64,000 nucleotides of DNA. It comes from Methylophilus sp. 5 (lineage in GTDB: Bacteria; Pseudomonadota; Gammaproteobacteria; Burkholderiales; Methylophilaceae). The DNA lies in contig NZ_KI911560.1 of assembly GCF_000515275.1 (NCBI RefSeq), forward strand, positions 1,116,001-1,180,000, given 5' to 3'. The notes beneath the pieces are model-generated. The model was not told the DNA's origin, ran no database searches, and worked only from the letters and a program-made list of their open reading frames with translations. Below are positions 8,443 through 16,387 of this stretch, piece by piece (position 1 is the first letter of the stretch; each line of letters starts with the position of its first letter). The translations under genes were made by a program, and so were the position numbers.

Positions 8443-8467
8443 AAAGCCCTCGCAAGAGGGCTTTTTG
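8443..8467 (+). terminator. Rho-independent terminator of sfnB
   Basis: AAAGCCCTC-GCAA-GAGGGCTTT followed by further T residues, 20 bp after the sfnB stop. It marks the end of the sulfur operon and the left boundary of the defence-like islet. Confidence 0.88.
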
Positions 8468-8630
8468 TTGAGCGGTCACCTCTTTTTCACTAAACGCACA
8501 AAAATAAGACGCAGCCTAAAAAAAACCATCCCAAGTTTCAAGCGTTCCTGACCTCAGCCTATCTATTGGCCGCTCCTTGAGCATATAAATTCTATTTGAC
8601 AGATTCTAAAAATCAGAACATCATAAAACC

Positions 8631-8909
8631 ATGATTAATTCATTTGCATGCGACGAGACAGAAGCATTATTCAATAGTCAGAACGTGCCTAGATTTAAAA
8701 ATATAGAGCGTGTCGCCAGAAGAAAACTTCTTCAACTACATGCCACAGTGTCACTCAACAACCTCAAGATCCCGCCGGGCAACCACCTCGAAGCCTTAAA
8801 AAGTGACCGCTTAGGGCAACATAGCATACGCATTAATGACCAATGGCGGCTGTGTTTTGTATGGCGTGATGACGGTGCTCACGATGTTGAAATCGTGGAT
8901 TACCACTAA
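8631..8909 (+). CDS. higB: HigB-type toxin (RelE/ParE superfamily mRNA interferase)
   Basis: Small toxin of 92 residues. The pattern FACDETEALF, VPRFKNIERVARRKLLQL, IPPGNHLEALKSDRLGQHSIRINDQWRLCFVW is diagnostic of the HigB/plasmid-maintenance killer family, which cleaves ribosome-bound mRNA. The toxin gene precedes the antitoxin gene (stop-to-start 16 bp), the usual higBA order. It opens an accessory islet inserted between the terminator of sfnB and the 3' end of ribB, and it may stabilise that islet. Key basic and aromatic residues (R, Q-WR, F-W) are present. Confidence 0.9.
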   Translation: MINSFACDETEALFNSQNVPRFKNIERVARRKLLQLHATVSLNNLKIPPGNHLEALKSDRLGQHSIRINDQWRLCFVWRDDGAHDVEIVDYH

Positions 8910-8925
8910 ACTTAAGGAGTAAATA

Positions 8926-9231
8926 ATGACCGAACTACTTGAAGAAATTCATCCGGGCGAAATTCTACTGGAAGAGTTTATGAAACCGATGGGAATTACC
9001 GCGAGGCAACTCTCAGCAGATATTGACGTACCGCCGAGTCGCATTAGTGACATCGTGAACGGCATCCGCCCCATTAGCGCAGACACAGCCTTAAGGTTAG
9101 GCTTGTTTTTTGACATGGAGCCACGCTACTGGTTAAACCTGCAAACCGAATACGACATGCGCACCACAGTACGCGAATTGATGCCAAAAATTGCGCCTAG
9201 AGTGAGGGTGTTTAAAACCAATCGTGTCTAA
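8926..9231 (+). CDS. higA: HigA-type antitoxin (XRE family)
   Basis: 101-residue helix-turn-helix protein of the HigA/VapI family. It starts with the typical HPGEILLEEFMKPMGITARQL, has a recognition helix PPSRISDIVNGIRPIS near 45-60 and the tail RLGLFFDMEPRYWLNLQTEYD. It should neutralise the adjacent HigB toxin and autorepress the operon. AAGGAG lies just upstream of its ATG. The sequence is complete and I see no sign of degeneration. Confidence 0.92.
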   Translation: MTELLEEIHPGEILLEEFMKPMGITARQLSADIDVPPSRISDIVNGIRPISADTALRLGLFFDMEPRYWLNLQTEYDMRTTVRELMPKIAPRVRVFKTNRV

Positions 9232-9302
9232 AGCTTTGATTTTTCTGTACGAACTGGTGCACTGGAAGTTGCAAAATAAAACTATTACGAGAGTGAAAAC
9301 GG

Positions 9303-10871
9303 ATGGCGACAATAAAGCGGCTAGTCCTACAAAATTTCAAGCGGTTTAAAGAACTTGATCTAGAGTTTGATCCCGAGCTAACTATTCTGGTTGGTGGCAA
9401 TGAAGCAGGCAAAAGCTCTGTTCTCCAAGCTATCGATATCGTATTAAGTGCAAGCCGGAGCAAGGTGGAAGCGTTGGGTCTCGATACTATCTTCAATGCA
9501 CAGTGCATCGCTGAATTCCTTCATAGCGATAGAAAAATCGAAGACCTCCCAGAGCTCTTGATTGAAGTGTACTTAGATGGAATTGATGATCGCCACGATC
9601 TAGATGGCCGAAACAACAGCATGGACACTGGTTACCTCGGTATAAAGATGATCTGCAAACCTTTTGATGAATACACTAATGAAATGAAGACTATTTTGGA
9701 AGAGGACCATGATAGCTTTCCTTTCGAGTATTACGGTATACATTTTTTGACGTTTACTGACGAAGTCATCATTCCTTACAAGAAGCCGCTCAAGCACCTG
9801 CTCATCGACAGCTCCCAGATTAACAATGAGTATGCAACGCGAGAGTACTCCCGTTCCATGTACTCCGCTCATACCACAGTTGTCCAGCGCAATTTTCACG
9901 GCTTCGAATACCGTAGGGCTAAATCTGCATTCAAAGAGAAAGTCTTCAAGGAAGTAAATGATACTCTGGACACCTATAAATTTGATATACGCACTAGTCC
10001 CAAAGCAAGTGTCGAAACAGATGTGATCATCACAGAGGGAGATATTCCGATCGACAGCAAAGGGAAGGGCCGCCAGTGTTTCATCAAGACAGAATTCGCC
10101 TTACGTAACAGCAAACAAACTCTAGATGTCCTTCTGCTTGAAGAGCCTGAGAACCATCTAAGTCATATCCATATGAATAAGCTTATTGAACGCATCAGGG
10201 AATCTGTCAGTAAGCAGCTCTTTATCGCCACTCACAGCAGCTTCATTGCAACACGACTGAATCTCAAAAAGGTGCTGATATTGAGCGAGCACAATCCGTC
10301 CAAACCTGCATCACTCAAAAATTTAGGGCAGAAGACTGCCAACTTCTTCATGAAGGCTCCTGACAATAATGTACTTGAGCTTGCGCTTAGCAAGAAAGTA
10401 ATCTTAGTAGAGGGCGATGCTGAGTTCATTCTTTTAGAAGCGCTTTACAATATTTCTGCAGATGGTGCCAGCCTCAACGCAGATGGCATTCATGTCATCT
10501 CTGTCGATGGCACAAGCTTTAAACGCTACCTCGAACTAGCTAACTTACTCGGAATCAAAGTCGCTGTGATTCGTGATAACGATGGTGACTACCAGTTAAA
10601 TTGCGTTGATAACTATGCCGATTGTATATCAGCGTCCATAAAAGTTTTTGCAGATTCCGACAATACCCGGCACACATTCGAAGTATGCATGTATGAAGAC
10701 AACAAGACTATTTGCGACAATCTCTTTCAGGCGGGCCGTAAGACGCTGCCCGTTATGGAATACATGCTGAAGAACAAGACGGAAGCTGCATTTCAATTAC
10801 TTGAGCAAAAAAGCAGCGAGCTTGCCGTACCAAAATATATCCAGCAGGCAACAGCATGGATAAGAGCGTAG
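9303..10871 (+). CDS. OLD-family ATP-dependent nuclease (ABC ATPase + TOPRIM), GajA-like
   Basis: 522-residue protein with an SMC/ABC-type ATPase and a C-terminal TOPRIM nuclease domain. Seen: MATIKRLVLQNFKRFKELDL start, Walker A GGNEAGKSS at 31-39, Walker B VLLLEEPENHL near 277-286, His switch IATHSS near 308-313, TOPRIM Glu in VILVEGDAEF near 366-375 and the acidic pair in RDNDGD at 424-429. OLD-like nucleases act on DNA, and when paired with a UvrD-like helicase they make the Gabija phage-defence system. Here the next gene is such a helicase, overlapping by 16 bp. GajA proteins are usually somewhat longer (about 570-600). A defence role is inferred. Confidence 0.85.
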   Translation: MATIKRLVLQNFKRFKELDLEFDPELTILVGGNEAGKSSVLQAIDIVLSASRSKVEALGLDTIFNAQCIAEFLHSDRKIEDLPELLIEVYLDGIDDRHDLDGRNNSMDTGYLGIKMICKPFDEYTNEMKTILEEDHDSFPFEYYGIHFLTFTDEVIIPYKKPLKHLLIDSSQINNEYATREYSRSMYSAHTTVVQRNFHGFEYRRAKSAFKEKVFKEVNDTLDTYKFDIRTSPKASVETDVIITEGDIPIDSKGKGRQCFIKTEFALRNSKQTLDVLLLEEPENHLSHIHMNKLIERIRESVSKQLFIATHSSFIATRLNLKKVLILSEHNPSKPASLKNLGQKTANFFMKAPDNNVLELALSKKVILVEGDAEFILLEALYNISADGASLNADGIHVISVDGTSFKRYLELANLLGIKVAVIRDNDGDYQLNCVDNYADCISASIKVFADSDNTRHTFEVCMYEDNKTICDNLFQAGRKTLPVMEYMLKNKTEAAFQLLEQKSSELAVPKYIQQATAWIRA

Positions 10872-11887
10872 TCCTCGCTGTTGCGGGTTCAGGAAAGTCA
10901 ACCAGCCTCATTTCTAAACTTAATGACGAGCAACGGTTCCTACTTGTAACGTATACAGAGTCTAATCACGAGAATCTGCGTAGCAAGATTATCCAGAAAT
11001 TTGGCTACTTTCCTCCGAATATTACGTTATATACCTACTTCAGGTTCCTGCATGGTTTCTGTTACCGGCCATTCCTTCGGACAAAGAAAAAAACGAAAGG
11101 TGTGACTTTTAATCTGCCGCCGACATTTCCATTGTATAAGTTGACTGACGACAGGCGCTTCATGACATCTGATCGCCGACTATATGCAAATCGACTCGCC
11201 AACTTCATCATGCAGTGCAATTTAATTGACGATGTTGTAGCACGGATGGAGAAATATTTTGATGCCTTTTTCGTTGACGAAGTCCAAGATTTTGCAGGCC
11301 ATGACTTCAACTTTCTGTTGGCAATCAGCGCGGCCAATCTTCAAACTACCTTTGTGGGCGACTTTTTCCAACACACGTTTGACACCAGTCGCGACGGGAA
11401 TGTTAACGCCGGACTGCATGATGACCTCGAGGCGTACAAAACCAGATTCACTGCTGCCAAATTTCAAATCGACACATGTAGCCTTAAAAAGAGCCATCGA
11501 TGCAGCAAAAGCGTCTGCCAATTCATCACAGATAAGATCGGTATCTTGATTGAAGCTGAAGATGATCGAGAAACCGTTATCAAATTCGAGAGTAACCCTG
11601 TGGAGGTGTTCGCTCTTTATAACGATCCGAGGATAGTGAAACTGTTTTATCAGGAGCACTATAAATACGCCTGTTACTCTCAAAATTGGGGAGCCTCGAA
11701 GGGCGTTGATCAATATCAGGACGTCTGTGTGGTTTTGAATAAATCTAACGTAGAAGCTTGGCAGAATGGGAGCTTTGTGAACATAAACACAGCAACTCGC
11801 AACAAGCTGTATGTTGCCTGCTCTAGGGCAAGAGGAAATTTAACATTTGTCCCTGAGAGTCTCCTTAAGCCTTACAAGCGAATTTAG
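10856..11887 (+). CDS. Compact UvrD/PcrA-like SF1 helicase, GajB-like partner of the OLD nuclease
   Basis: 343-residue superfamily 1 helicase, well short of GajB (about 500) or UvrD (about 720). Motifs are intact: Walker A LAVAGSGKST at 7-16, motif Ia-like VTYTESNHENLRSKI, motif II FFVDEVQDF at 138-146, motif III VGDFFQHTF near 167, KKSHRCSKS near 212 and motif VI YVACSRARG near the C-terminus. No Q-motif region precedes Walker A, and there is little room for the 1B and 2B insertions. The start lies inside the end of the nuclease gene, so the two are probably translationally coupled. The likely role is anti-phage or DNA-damage sensing together with the OLD protein; known Gabija may or may not include this compact form. 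Confidence 0.82.
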   Translation: MDKSVVLAVAGSGKSTSLISKLNDEQRFLLVTYTESNHENLRSKIIQKFGYFPPNITLYTYFRFLHGFCYRPFLRTKKKTKGVTFNLPPTFPLYKLTDDRRFMTSDRRLYANRLANFIMQCNLIDDVVARMEKYFDAFFVDEVQDFAGHDFNFLLAISAANLQTTFVGDFFQHTFDTSRDGNVNAGLHDDLEAYKTRFTAAKFQIDTCSLKKSHRCSKSVCQFITDKIGILIEAEDDRETVIKFESNPVEVFALYNDPRIVKLFYQEHYKYACYSQNWGASKGVDQYQDVCVVLNKSNVEAWQNGSFVNINTATRNKLYVACSRARGNLTFVPESLLKPYKRI

Positions 11888-11994
11888 CATGTGTGGTGGC
11901 TATACCAAATATGATCGTCAAGTCTCCTATAGTTTATCGTAAAGAGACTGCACTCCTACAGACACCCTTAGATTGCGAGCGCCCTAATGCCAAC

Positions 11995-12693
11995 TCAACT
12001 ACCATACACCATGGCCGCATCCAGCAATCGGCTTTGCTGACGAAACAACGGCACTGGTGATGTCTCGCTGCGCTGGCGCGCGCGGTAGGCGATCATATCG
12101 GCAATGGTGATGATGGTTAAACCATGTCGTTTGGCAAATTTGAATAAGTCTGGGCGTCTGGCCATGCTGCCATCGTCATTAACGATTTCGCATAACACGC
12201 CCACCGGTTGCAAGCCCGCCATCGCAGCCAGGTCGTGTGCTGCCTCAGTATGACCGGGACGTTCCAGCACCCCGCCACGGCGCGCGCGTAGCGGGAAAAT
12301 ATGGCCGGGCCGGTGAAAGTCATCCGCCTGGCTATCAGGGTCGGCCAGCTTGCGTAGCGTGAGCGCACGATCTGCTGCAGAAATGCCGCTGGTGGTGCCG
12401 TATTTGTAATCGACGCTCACCGTGAAAGCTGTCCTGAACGGGTCAGCATTGTGCGTCACCATTTGTGGTAACTCGAGCGCCTGCAAGCGTGGCGTGGGCA
12501 TGCCCACGCAGACCAGACCGCTACTATGCCTCACCAGAAACGCCATTTTCTCGGTTGTGATTTTCTCGGCGGCGATAATCAAATCGCCTTCGTTTTCGCG
12601 GTCGGTATCATCCACCACAATCACAAATTCGCCATTAGCAATGGCTTCGATCGCATCGGTGACTGCATCAAATTGTTCTGCTTTTTGTAACAT
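11995..12693 (-). CDS. ribB: 3,4-dihydroxy-2-butanone-4-phosphate synthase
   Basis: Riboflavin pathway enzyme that converts ribulose 5-phosphate to the four-carbon precursor of lumazine. At 232 residues it is a stand-alone RibB, not fused to RibA. The acidic motif VVDDTDRENEGDLIIAAE lies at 26-43, followed by RHSSGLVCVG and HRPGHIFPLRARRGGVLERPGHTEA, all intact. It is the fourth gene of the leftward ssuD operon (18 bp after the amidohydrolase gene), behind the sigma-54 promoter at 16051. A dedicated copy here would boost FMN supply for the flavin-dependent desulfonating enzymes. A second, housekeeping rib operon would be expected elsewhere. Confidence 0.93.
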   Translation of the reverse strand: MLQKAEQFDAVTDAIEAIANGEFVIVVDDTDRENEGDLIIAAEKITTEKMAFLVRHSSGLVCVGMPTPRLQALELPQMVTHNADPFRTAFTVSVDYKYGTTSGISAADRALTLRKLADPDSQADDFHRPGHIFPLRARRGGVLERPGHTEAAHDLAAMAGLQPVGVLCEIVNDDGSMARRPDLFKFAKRHGLTIITIADMIAYRARQRSETSPVPLFRQQSRLLDAAMVYGS

Positions 12694-12711
12694 ACTGCTT
12701 CCTTAAACACA

Positions 12712-13566
12712 CTAAACGCTGAGGTTTAACAACCGTGCGGCGTTTTGATAAAACACTTTGTCCAGCACTGCCTCTTTAAAACCAAGCGCCGCGAAGTCAT
12801 TAATGGTTTGCTGCATAGGCCTGAATGGGTAAGAGGTGCCGAACAACAACTGGTCGCCCAAAAACTGGTTGGCTGCTTGCACATACAACTCGGCACCGGG
12901 CTGGAAGATATACATATCGGGCACTAAATACAGGTTGGGATAACGCAAAGCGGCGCCGACAATTTCGTTTACAAACGGGTAATAGCCGTGAAAACAAATA
13001 ATGTTTAAGTTGGGGTATTTTCTCGCCAGCCTCGCCACCGCATTCGGGTGCGCATAGTCTAAATCTGGCGTAGTCGGGCCAGACATCACGCACACCGGCA
13101 CCTTGTATTGCTGGCACGCCTCATATACCGGGTCAAAAATGGGGTCATCTACATGACGTGCAGGCTGGCCAAAACCGGGCTCGATATTAATCGCTTTGAA
13201 TCCATAATGATTCACGGCTTTTTCAATCGCCGCCAACGCACTTTCCACGCCACGCGTTTCAATATCCACCGAGCCTAAGCCCACTAACTTGGGGCTGTGT
13301 TTGACCAAGTCGGCAATTTGCTGGTCGTTTATGGTTAAATCGGGCGTTTCCCGCCCAACCACCACGGCGAAATCAATGCCTGCGGCGTCAATCTCCTGCA
13401 AATAGCCTTCTACGGTATAGCTGCGGCGAAAATGTTCAGGCTCTAGCGAGCCAACGCGCTGATTGAGCCATTTAGCAGTCTCGTAGGATGGCGTATCAGG
13501 CGTCGCGCCAAAAAAGTCATGCAAAAAAGCAGGACGGTTGCGTAGGTCAATGATCTTTTGTTTCAT
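12712..13566 (-). CDS. Amidohydrolase-family (Amidohydro_2) TIM-barrel protein of the sulfur operon
   Basis: 284-residue amidohydrolase_2-type barrel. The first strand reads KIIDLRNRPAF where most relatives have a metal-binding HxH, and the end reads LLFGTSYPFRP where many have GSDYP. One mid-protein His (ICFHGYYPFV) is kept. The usual metal ligands are therefore incomplete, suggesting a metal-independent enzyme or altered chemistry. It lies between a DszC-like monooxygenase gene (50 bp upstream) and ribB (18 bp downstream) in the sigma-54-driven ssuD operon, so it may process a product of C-S bond oxidation. I do not recognise a specific substrate. Confidence 0.75.
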   Translation of the reverse strand: MKQKIIDLRNRPAFLHDFFGATPDTPSYETAKWLNQRVGSLEPEHFRRSYTVEGYLQEIDAAGIDFAVVVGRETPDLTINDQQIADLVKHSPKLVGLGSVDIETRGVESALAAIEKAVNHYGFKAINIEPGFGQPARHVDDPIFDPVYEACQQYKVPVCVMSGPTTPDLDYAHPNAVARLARKYPNLNIICFHGYYPFVNEIVGAALRYPNLYLVPDMYIFQPGAELYVQAANQFLGDQLLFGTSYPFRPMQQTINDFAALGFKEAVLDKVFYQNAARLLNLSV

Positions 13567-13616
13567 ATACTTTCTTTAATAATGGCAGTTCGCACACGCA
13601 GTGAGTGATCACCTTG

Positions 13617-14837
13617 CTAGGCATAAAAGCTGGGGGTTGGGTACTGCCCGTTGAGCGCCCAATCGCCTAAGTCCTTGAGTTTGTAATCGACAGGATCATG
13701 CAGCGTGTAGACGCGCAAATTACGCCAGAATCTATCCATGCGTAGCTTGGCAGTGGTGGCACGGGCGCCAGCCACTTCAAAAATACGCGTGGTCACATCG
13801 AGCCCGGCCCGCGTCGCATTCACTTTGGCTGAAAATACCGCGAGTGCCAGTTCGCCGCGGGTGTGTTCATCCAGGCCCAAGCTTTGCTGCCAGGCATGAT
13901 CGAGCAAGCCTGCCGCATGGTCAGCCAATACGGCCGAGGCATGCAAACTGGCCCAAAACTCGCCGTAATGCAGCAAGGTAAACGGGTCCTCATGGATGGT
14001 TTGTGCCAATGAGCCTGACCACACCCGGCTACTGCTACGCGTATATTTCGCGCCTTCGTGCAATGCGCCTTCGGCAATACCAAGGTAGATATTGGTAAAA
14101 ATCAATTGCGCCACCAATGATCGTAAACTGGCAAACGGCGAGCTTAGCGGGCCTGGGTTCATCAGCAACTCATGTTCATCTACCCGCAGTTGGGTAAACT
14201 CGGCGCTACCGCTATCGGTCTGGCGCTGGCCGATATTGTCCCAGTCGCCATTGAGGTGAATACCGGCACGGTTAGTCGGCACGGCAGCCACCAAAAACCT
14301 GCCAGTGCCTTCTTCAATCGCCGACACAATCAGATAGTCAGAATCCATGGCGCCGGAGCAAAAGCTTTTTTGCCCGCTAAATACATAGCCGCCAGCCACT
14401 TTGCGTGCAATGGTGCGGTTATCCAGCGGGTTCAAGGCATTGCCCCACCAGATATTCTGTTCAGCCGTCAGACGAAAGTAATGCTGCCATTGCGCCTCAT
14501 CGCCATATAAACGTATGGAGGCCAGCATCAAAAACTGGAAGGCGAATACCTGCGCAATCGAGCTATCTACGCGTGCGATCTGGCGGATGATGCTATAGAT
14601 TTCCTGCCAATTGCCGCCTGCGCCACCATCGGCTTTTGCAATCAGCAACTTGAGCAAGCCACTATCGCGCACGGCTTGCCGCTGCTCGTAAGGGGTGCCG
14701 CCTGCGGCATCGCGTTCAATCGCGGTTTGCGCCAGGTAATCGCACAATTGCCGGGTGATCTCTTGCGGTGTACCGTTAAATACAATGCCGTGTGTTGCTT
14801 CAACGTCTTTTAGACGTGAACTTAGTGCCAGTGTCAT
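13617..14837 (-). CDS. DszC/SfnB-like flavin-dependent monooxygenase (acyl-CoA dehydrogenase fold)
   Basis: 406-residue flavoprotein closest in pattern to DszC dibenzothiophene monooxygenase: ERDAAGGTPYEQRQAVRDSG near 40, [10 protein letters not shown] near 130, QKSFCSGAMDSDYLIV near 155, [18 protein letters not shown] near 200, [14 protein letters not shown] near 250 and YTLHDPVDYKLKDLGDWALN at the end. Enzymes of this type use FMNH2 from a separate reductase and O2. It is second in the leftward operon (9 bp after ssuD). A clear paralogue is encoded divergently at 16388, so the pair flanks the shared control region. Substrate unknown; an organosulfur compound is inferred. Confidence 0.83.
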   Translation of the reverse strand: MTLALSSRLKDVEATHGIVFNGTPQEITRQLCDYLAQTAIERDAAGGTPYEQRQAVRDSGLLKLLIAKADGGAGGNWQEIYSIIRQIARVDSSIAQVFAFQFLMLASIRLYGDEAQWQHYFRLTAEQNIWWGNALNPLDNRTIARKVAGGYVFSGQKSFCSGAMDSDYLIVSAIEEGTGRFLVAAVPTNRAGIHLNGDWDNIGQRQTDSGSAEFTQLRVDEHELLMNPGPLSSPFASLRSLVAQLIFTNIYLGIAEGALHEGAKYTRSSSRVWSGSLAQTIHEDPFTLLHYGEFWASLHASAVLADHAAGLLDHAWQQSLGLDEHTRGELALAVFSAKVNATRAGLDVTTRIFEVAGARATTAKLRMDRFWRNLRVYTLHDPVDYKLKDLGDWALNGQYPTPSFYA

Positions 14838-14846
14838 CTCGCCCTC

Positions 14847-15980
14847 CTATGCCGCATGCTTGACCGGTTTGGCTGCGCCAAACGGGCCTGTCATATTGGT
14901 ATTGATGCTGACCTCTGCATCGGCCTGCTGCTTGAGCGGCAACAACGGGAATAACAACTCAGCCACGCGGTACGACTCCTCCAGATGCGGATAGCCAGAG
15001 AAAATAAAGTAATCAATGCCCAATGCCTGATATTCTTTAATGCGCTCAGCCACTTCTTGTGGATTACCCACCAGCGCAGTGCCTGCACCGCCACGCACCA
15101 GGCCCACCCCGGCCCATAAGTTAGGCGAGACTTCCAGTTGGTCGCGGCGACCATGATGCAGGGCTGTCATGCGCTTTTGCGCTACTGAGTCAAAATTGGC
15201 TACTGCGGCCTGCGCGGCAGCAATGGTTTCGTCAGTCACATGTGAAATCAGTTCGTCAGCGGCCTGCCAGGCTTGTTCAGTGGTTTCGCGCACAATCACA
15301 TGCAGGCGGATGCCAAAGCGGATGCTGCGCCCCTGTTTGGCGGCCGCTTCCCGAATCACGCGGACTTTTTCAGCCACCGCTGCTGGTGGCTCGCCCCAGG
15401 TTAAATGCACATCAATATGCTTGCTACTCAGCTCGATGGCCGCGTCTGAGGCACCGCCAATGAATAATGGTGGATAAGGCTTTTGCAAACTGCCGGTGGG
15501 CAGGCTGGCGCCTTTGACACGCAAATATTCGCCCTCATAATCCACAGCGTCTTCAGTCAGTACCGCGCGCCAGATAGACAGAAACTCTTCGGCCTCAGCA
15601 TAGCGTGCATCGTGTGCTAAAAAACTGCCTTCTGCCTGCTGCTCGGCCGGATCACCACCCGCCACCACATTAATCAGCAAACGACCACCGGAAATCCGAT
15701 CCAGCGTCGAAGCCATGCGCGCAGACACCACCGGCGAAACAAATCCTGGGCGAGTCGCCACCAGAAACTTGAGCTGTTTGGTTTCATTGATTAAGGCAGA
15801 AGAAATCACCCAGGCATCTTCGCAGGAGCGTCCAGACGGCACCAAAACGCCGCCATAGCCCAGGCGATCTGCTGCCTGCGCAATTTGCTTTAAGTAAGAA
15901 AGTGTTGCCGGTCTGGCACCTTTGCTGGTGCCAAGGTAACGCTGGTCACCGTGCGTGGGTAAAAACCAGAAGATTTCCAT
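14847..15980 (-). CDS. ssuD: FMNH2-dependent alkanesulfonate monooxygenase
   Basis: Releases sulfite from alkanesulfonates using FMNH2 and O2. The 377 residues align closely with Ssu[21 protein letters not shown] start, [15 protein letters not shown] near 53, [10 protein letters not shown] near 205, [20 protein letters not shown] near 235, and [20 protein letters not shown] near 295 followed by [20 protein letters not shown]. An upstream in-frame ATG exists, but 15980 is chosen because the family starts at MEIFWF and AAGGA lies upstream. It is the first gene of an operon with a DszC-like enzyme, an amidohydrolase and ribB. No ssuABC transporter or ssuE is in the window; MsuE may supply the FMNH2. 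Confidence 0.95.
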   Translation of the reverse strand: MEIFWFLPTHGDQRYLGTSKGARPATLSYLKQIAQAADRLGYGGVLVPSGRSCEDAWVISSALINETKQLKFLVATRPGFVSPVVSARMASTLDRISGGRLLINVVAGGDPAEQQAEGSFLAHDARYAEAEEFLSIWRAVLTEDAVDYEGEYLRVKGASLPTGSLQKPYPPLFIGGASDAAIELSSKHIDVHLTWGEPPAAVAEKVRVIREAAAKQGRSIRFGIRLHVIVRETTEQAWQAADELISHVTDETIAAAQAAVANFDSVAQKRMTALHHGRRDQLEVSPNLWAGVGLVRGGAGTALVGNPQEVAERIKEYQALGIDYFIFSGYPHLEESYRVAELLFPLLPLKQQADAEVSINTNMTGPFGAAKPVKHAA

Positions 15981-16050
15981 GAGATTGCTTTCCTTTTTAT
16001 GCTTACCACTAATGGCATACCTGATGGCAGGCAGCCGGTAACTAAGCAAT

Positions 16051-16066
16051 TGCAAAGAGCATGCCA
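16051..16066 (-). promoter_or_regulatory. Sigma-54 promoter of the ssuD-dszC-like-amidohydrolase-ribB operon
   Basis: The minus strand reads TGGCATGCTCTTTGCA, with a perfect TTGCA -12 element and GG/GC spaced 12. The predicted start is near 16039, about 60 bases before the ssuD ATG, which also supports the shorter ssuD start. Palindromic TGCTGA sites begin 50 bp upstream. Confidence 0.85.
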
Positions 16067-16115
16067 TAAATAAAATCAATTAAATTCATGCACTTATAAA
16101 CCAATCAAGACGCAT

Positions 16116-16180
16116 TGCTGAATAATCAGCATCTTTTCTGCGAGTGCTGCTGAATCAGCAGCAGGTGTGCTGACTCAGCA
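16116..16180. promoter_or_regulatory. Cluster of three TGCTGA/TCAGCA palindromes (probable SfnR enhancer)
   Basis: Three sites: TGCTGA-ATAA-TCAGCA at 16116-16131, a perfect 19-bp odd palindrome at 16145-16163 (TGCTGCTGA-A-TCAGCAGCA), and TGCTGA-C-TCAGCA at 16168-16180. They lie 50-130 bp upstream of the leftward sigma-54 promoter and 155-220 bp upstream of the rightward one. The same half-site occurs in the sfnG/sfnB control region. The change of spacer (N4 versus N1) is odd and may reflect two overlapping binding modes. Confidence 0.7.
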
Positions 16181-16334
16181 GCAACAGGAAGATGGGCGCA
16201 TTTATATAGCTATCAAACAAGATTGCTATCTGCTAAATAAAACTCACTTCAAGCATATGATTAATAAAGATTATTTATTTACCAGCCATCTAACATCCGG
16301 GGTAAAAACCACGATTCACAGCGTGTACCAGAGT

Positions 16335-16350
16335 TGGCATAGAACATGCT
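16335..16350 (+). promoter_or_regulatory. Sigma-54 promoter of the dszC-like-sfnR-ribA operon
   Basis: TGGCATAGAACATGCT has GG and GC 12 bases apart. The predicted start near 16362 leaves a leader of about 26 bases to the TTG start at 16388. If SfnR acts here it would activate its own operon. Confidence 0.78.
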
Positions 16351-16387
16351 GAACCATTAAGCATATGTAACTAGATGGATATTACTT

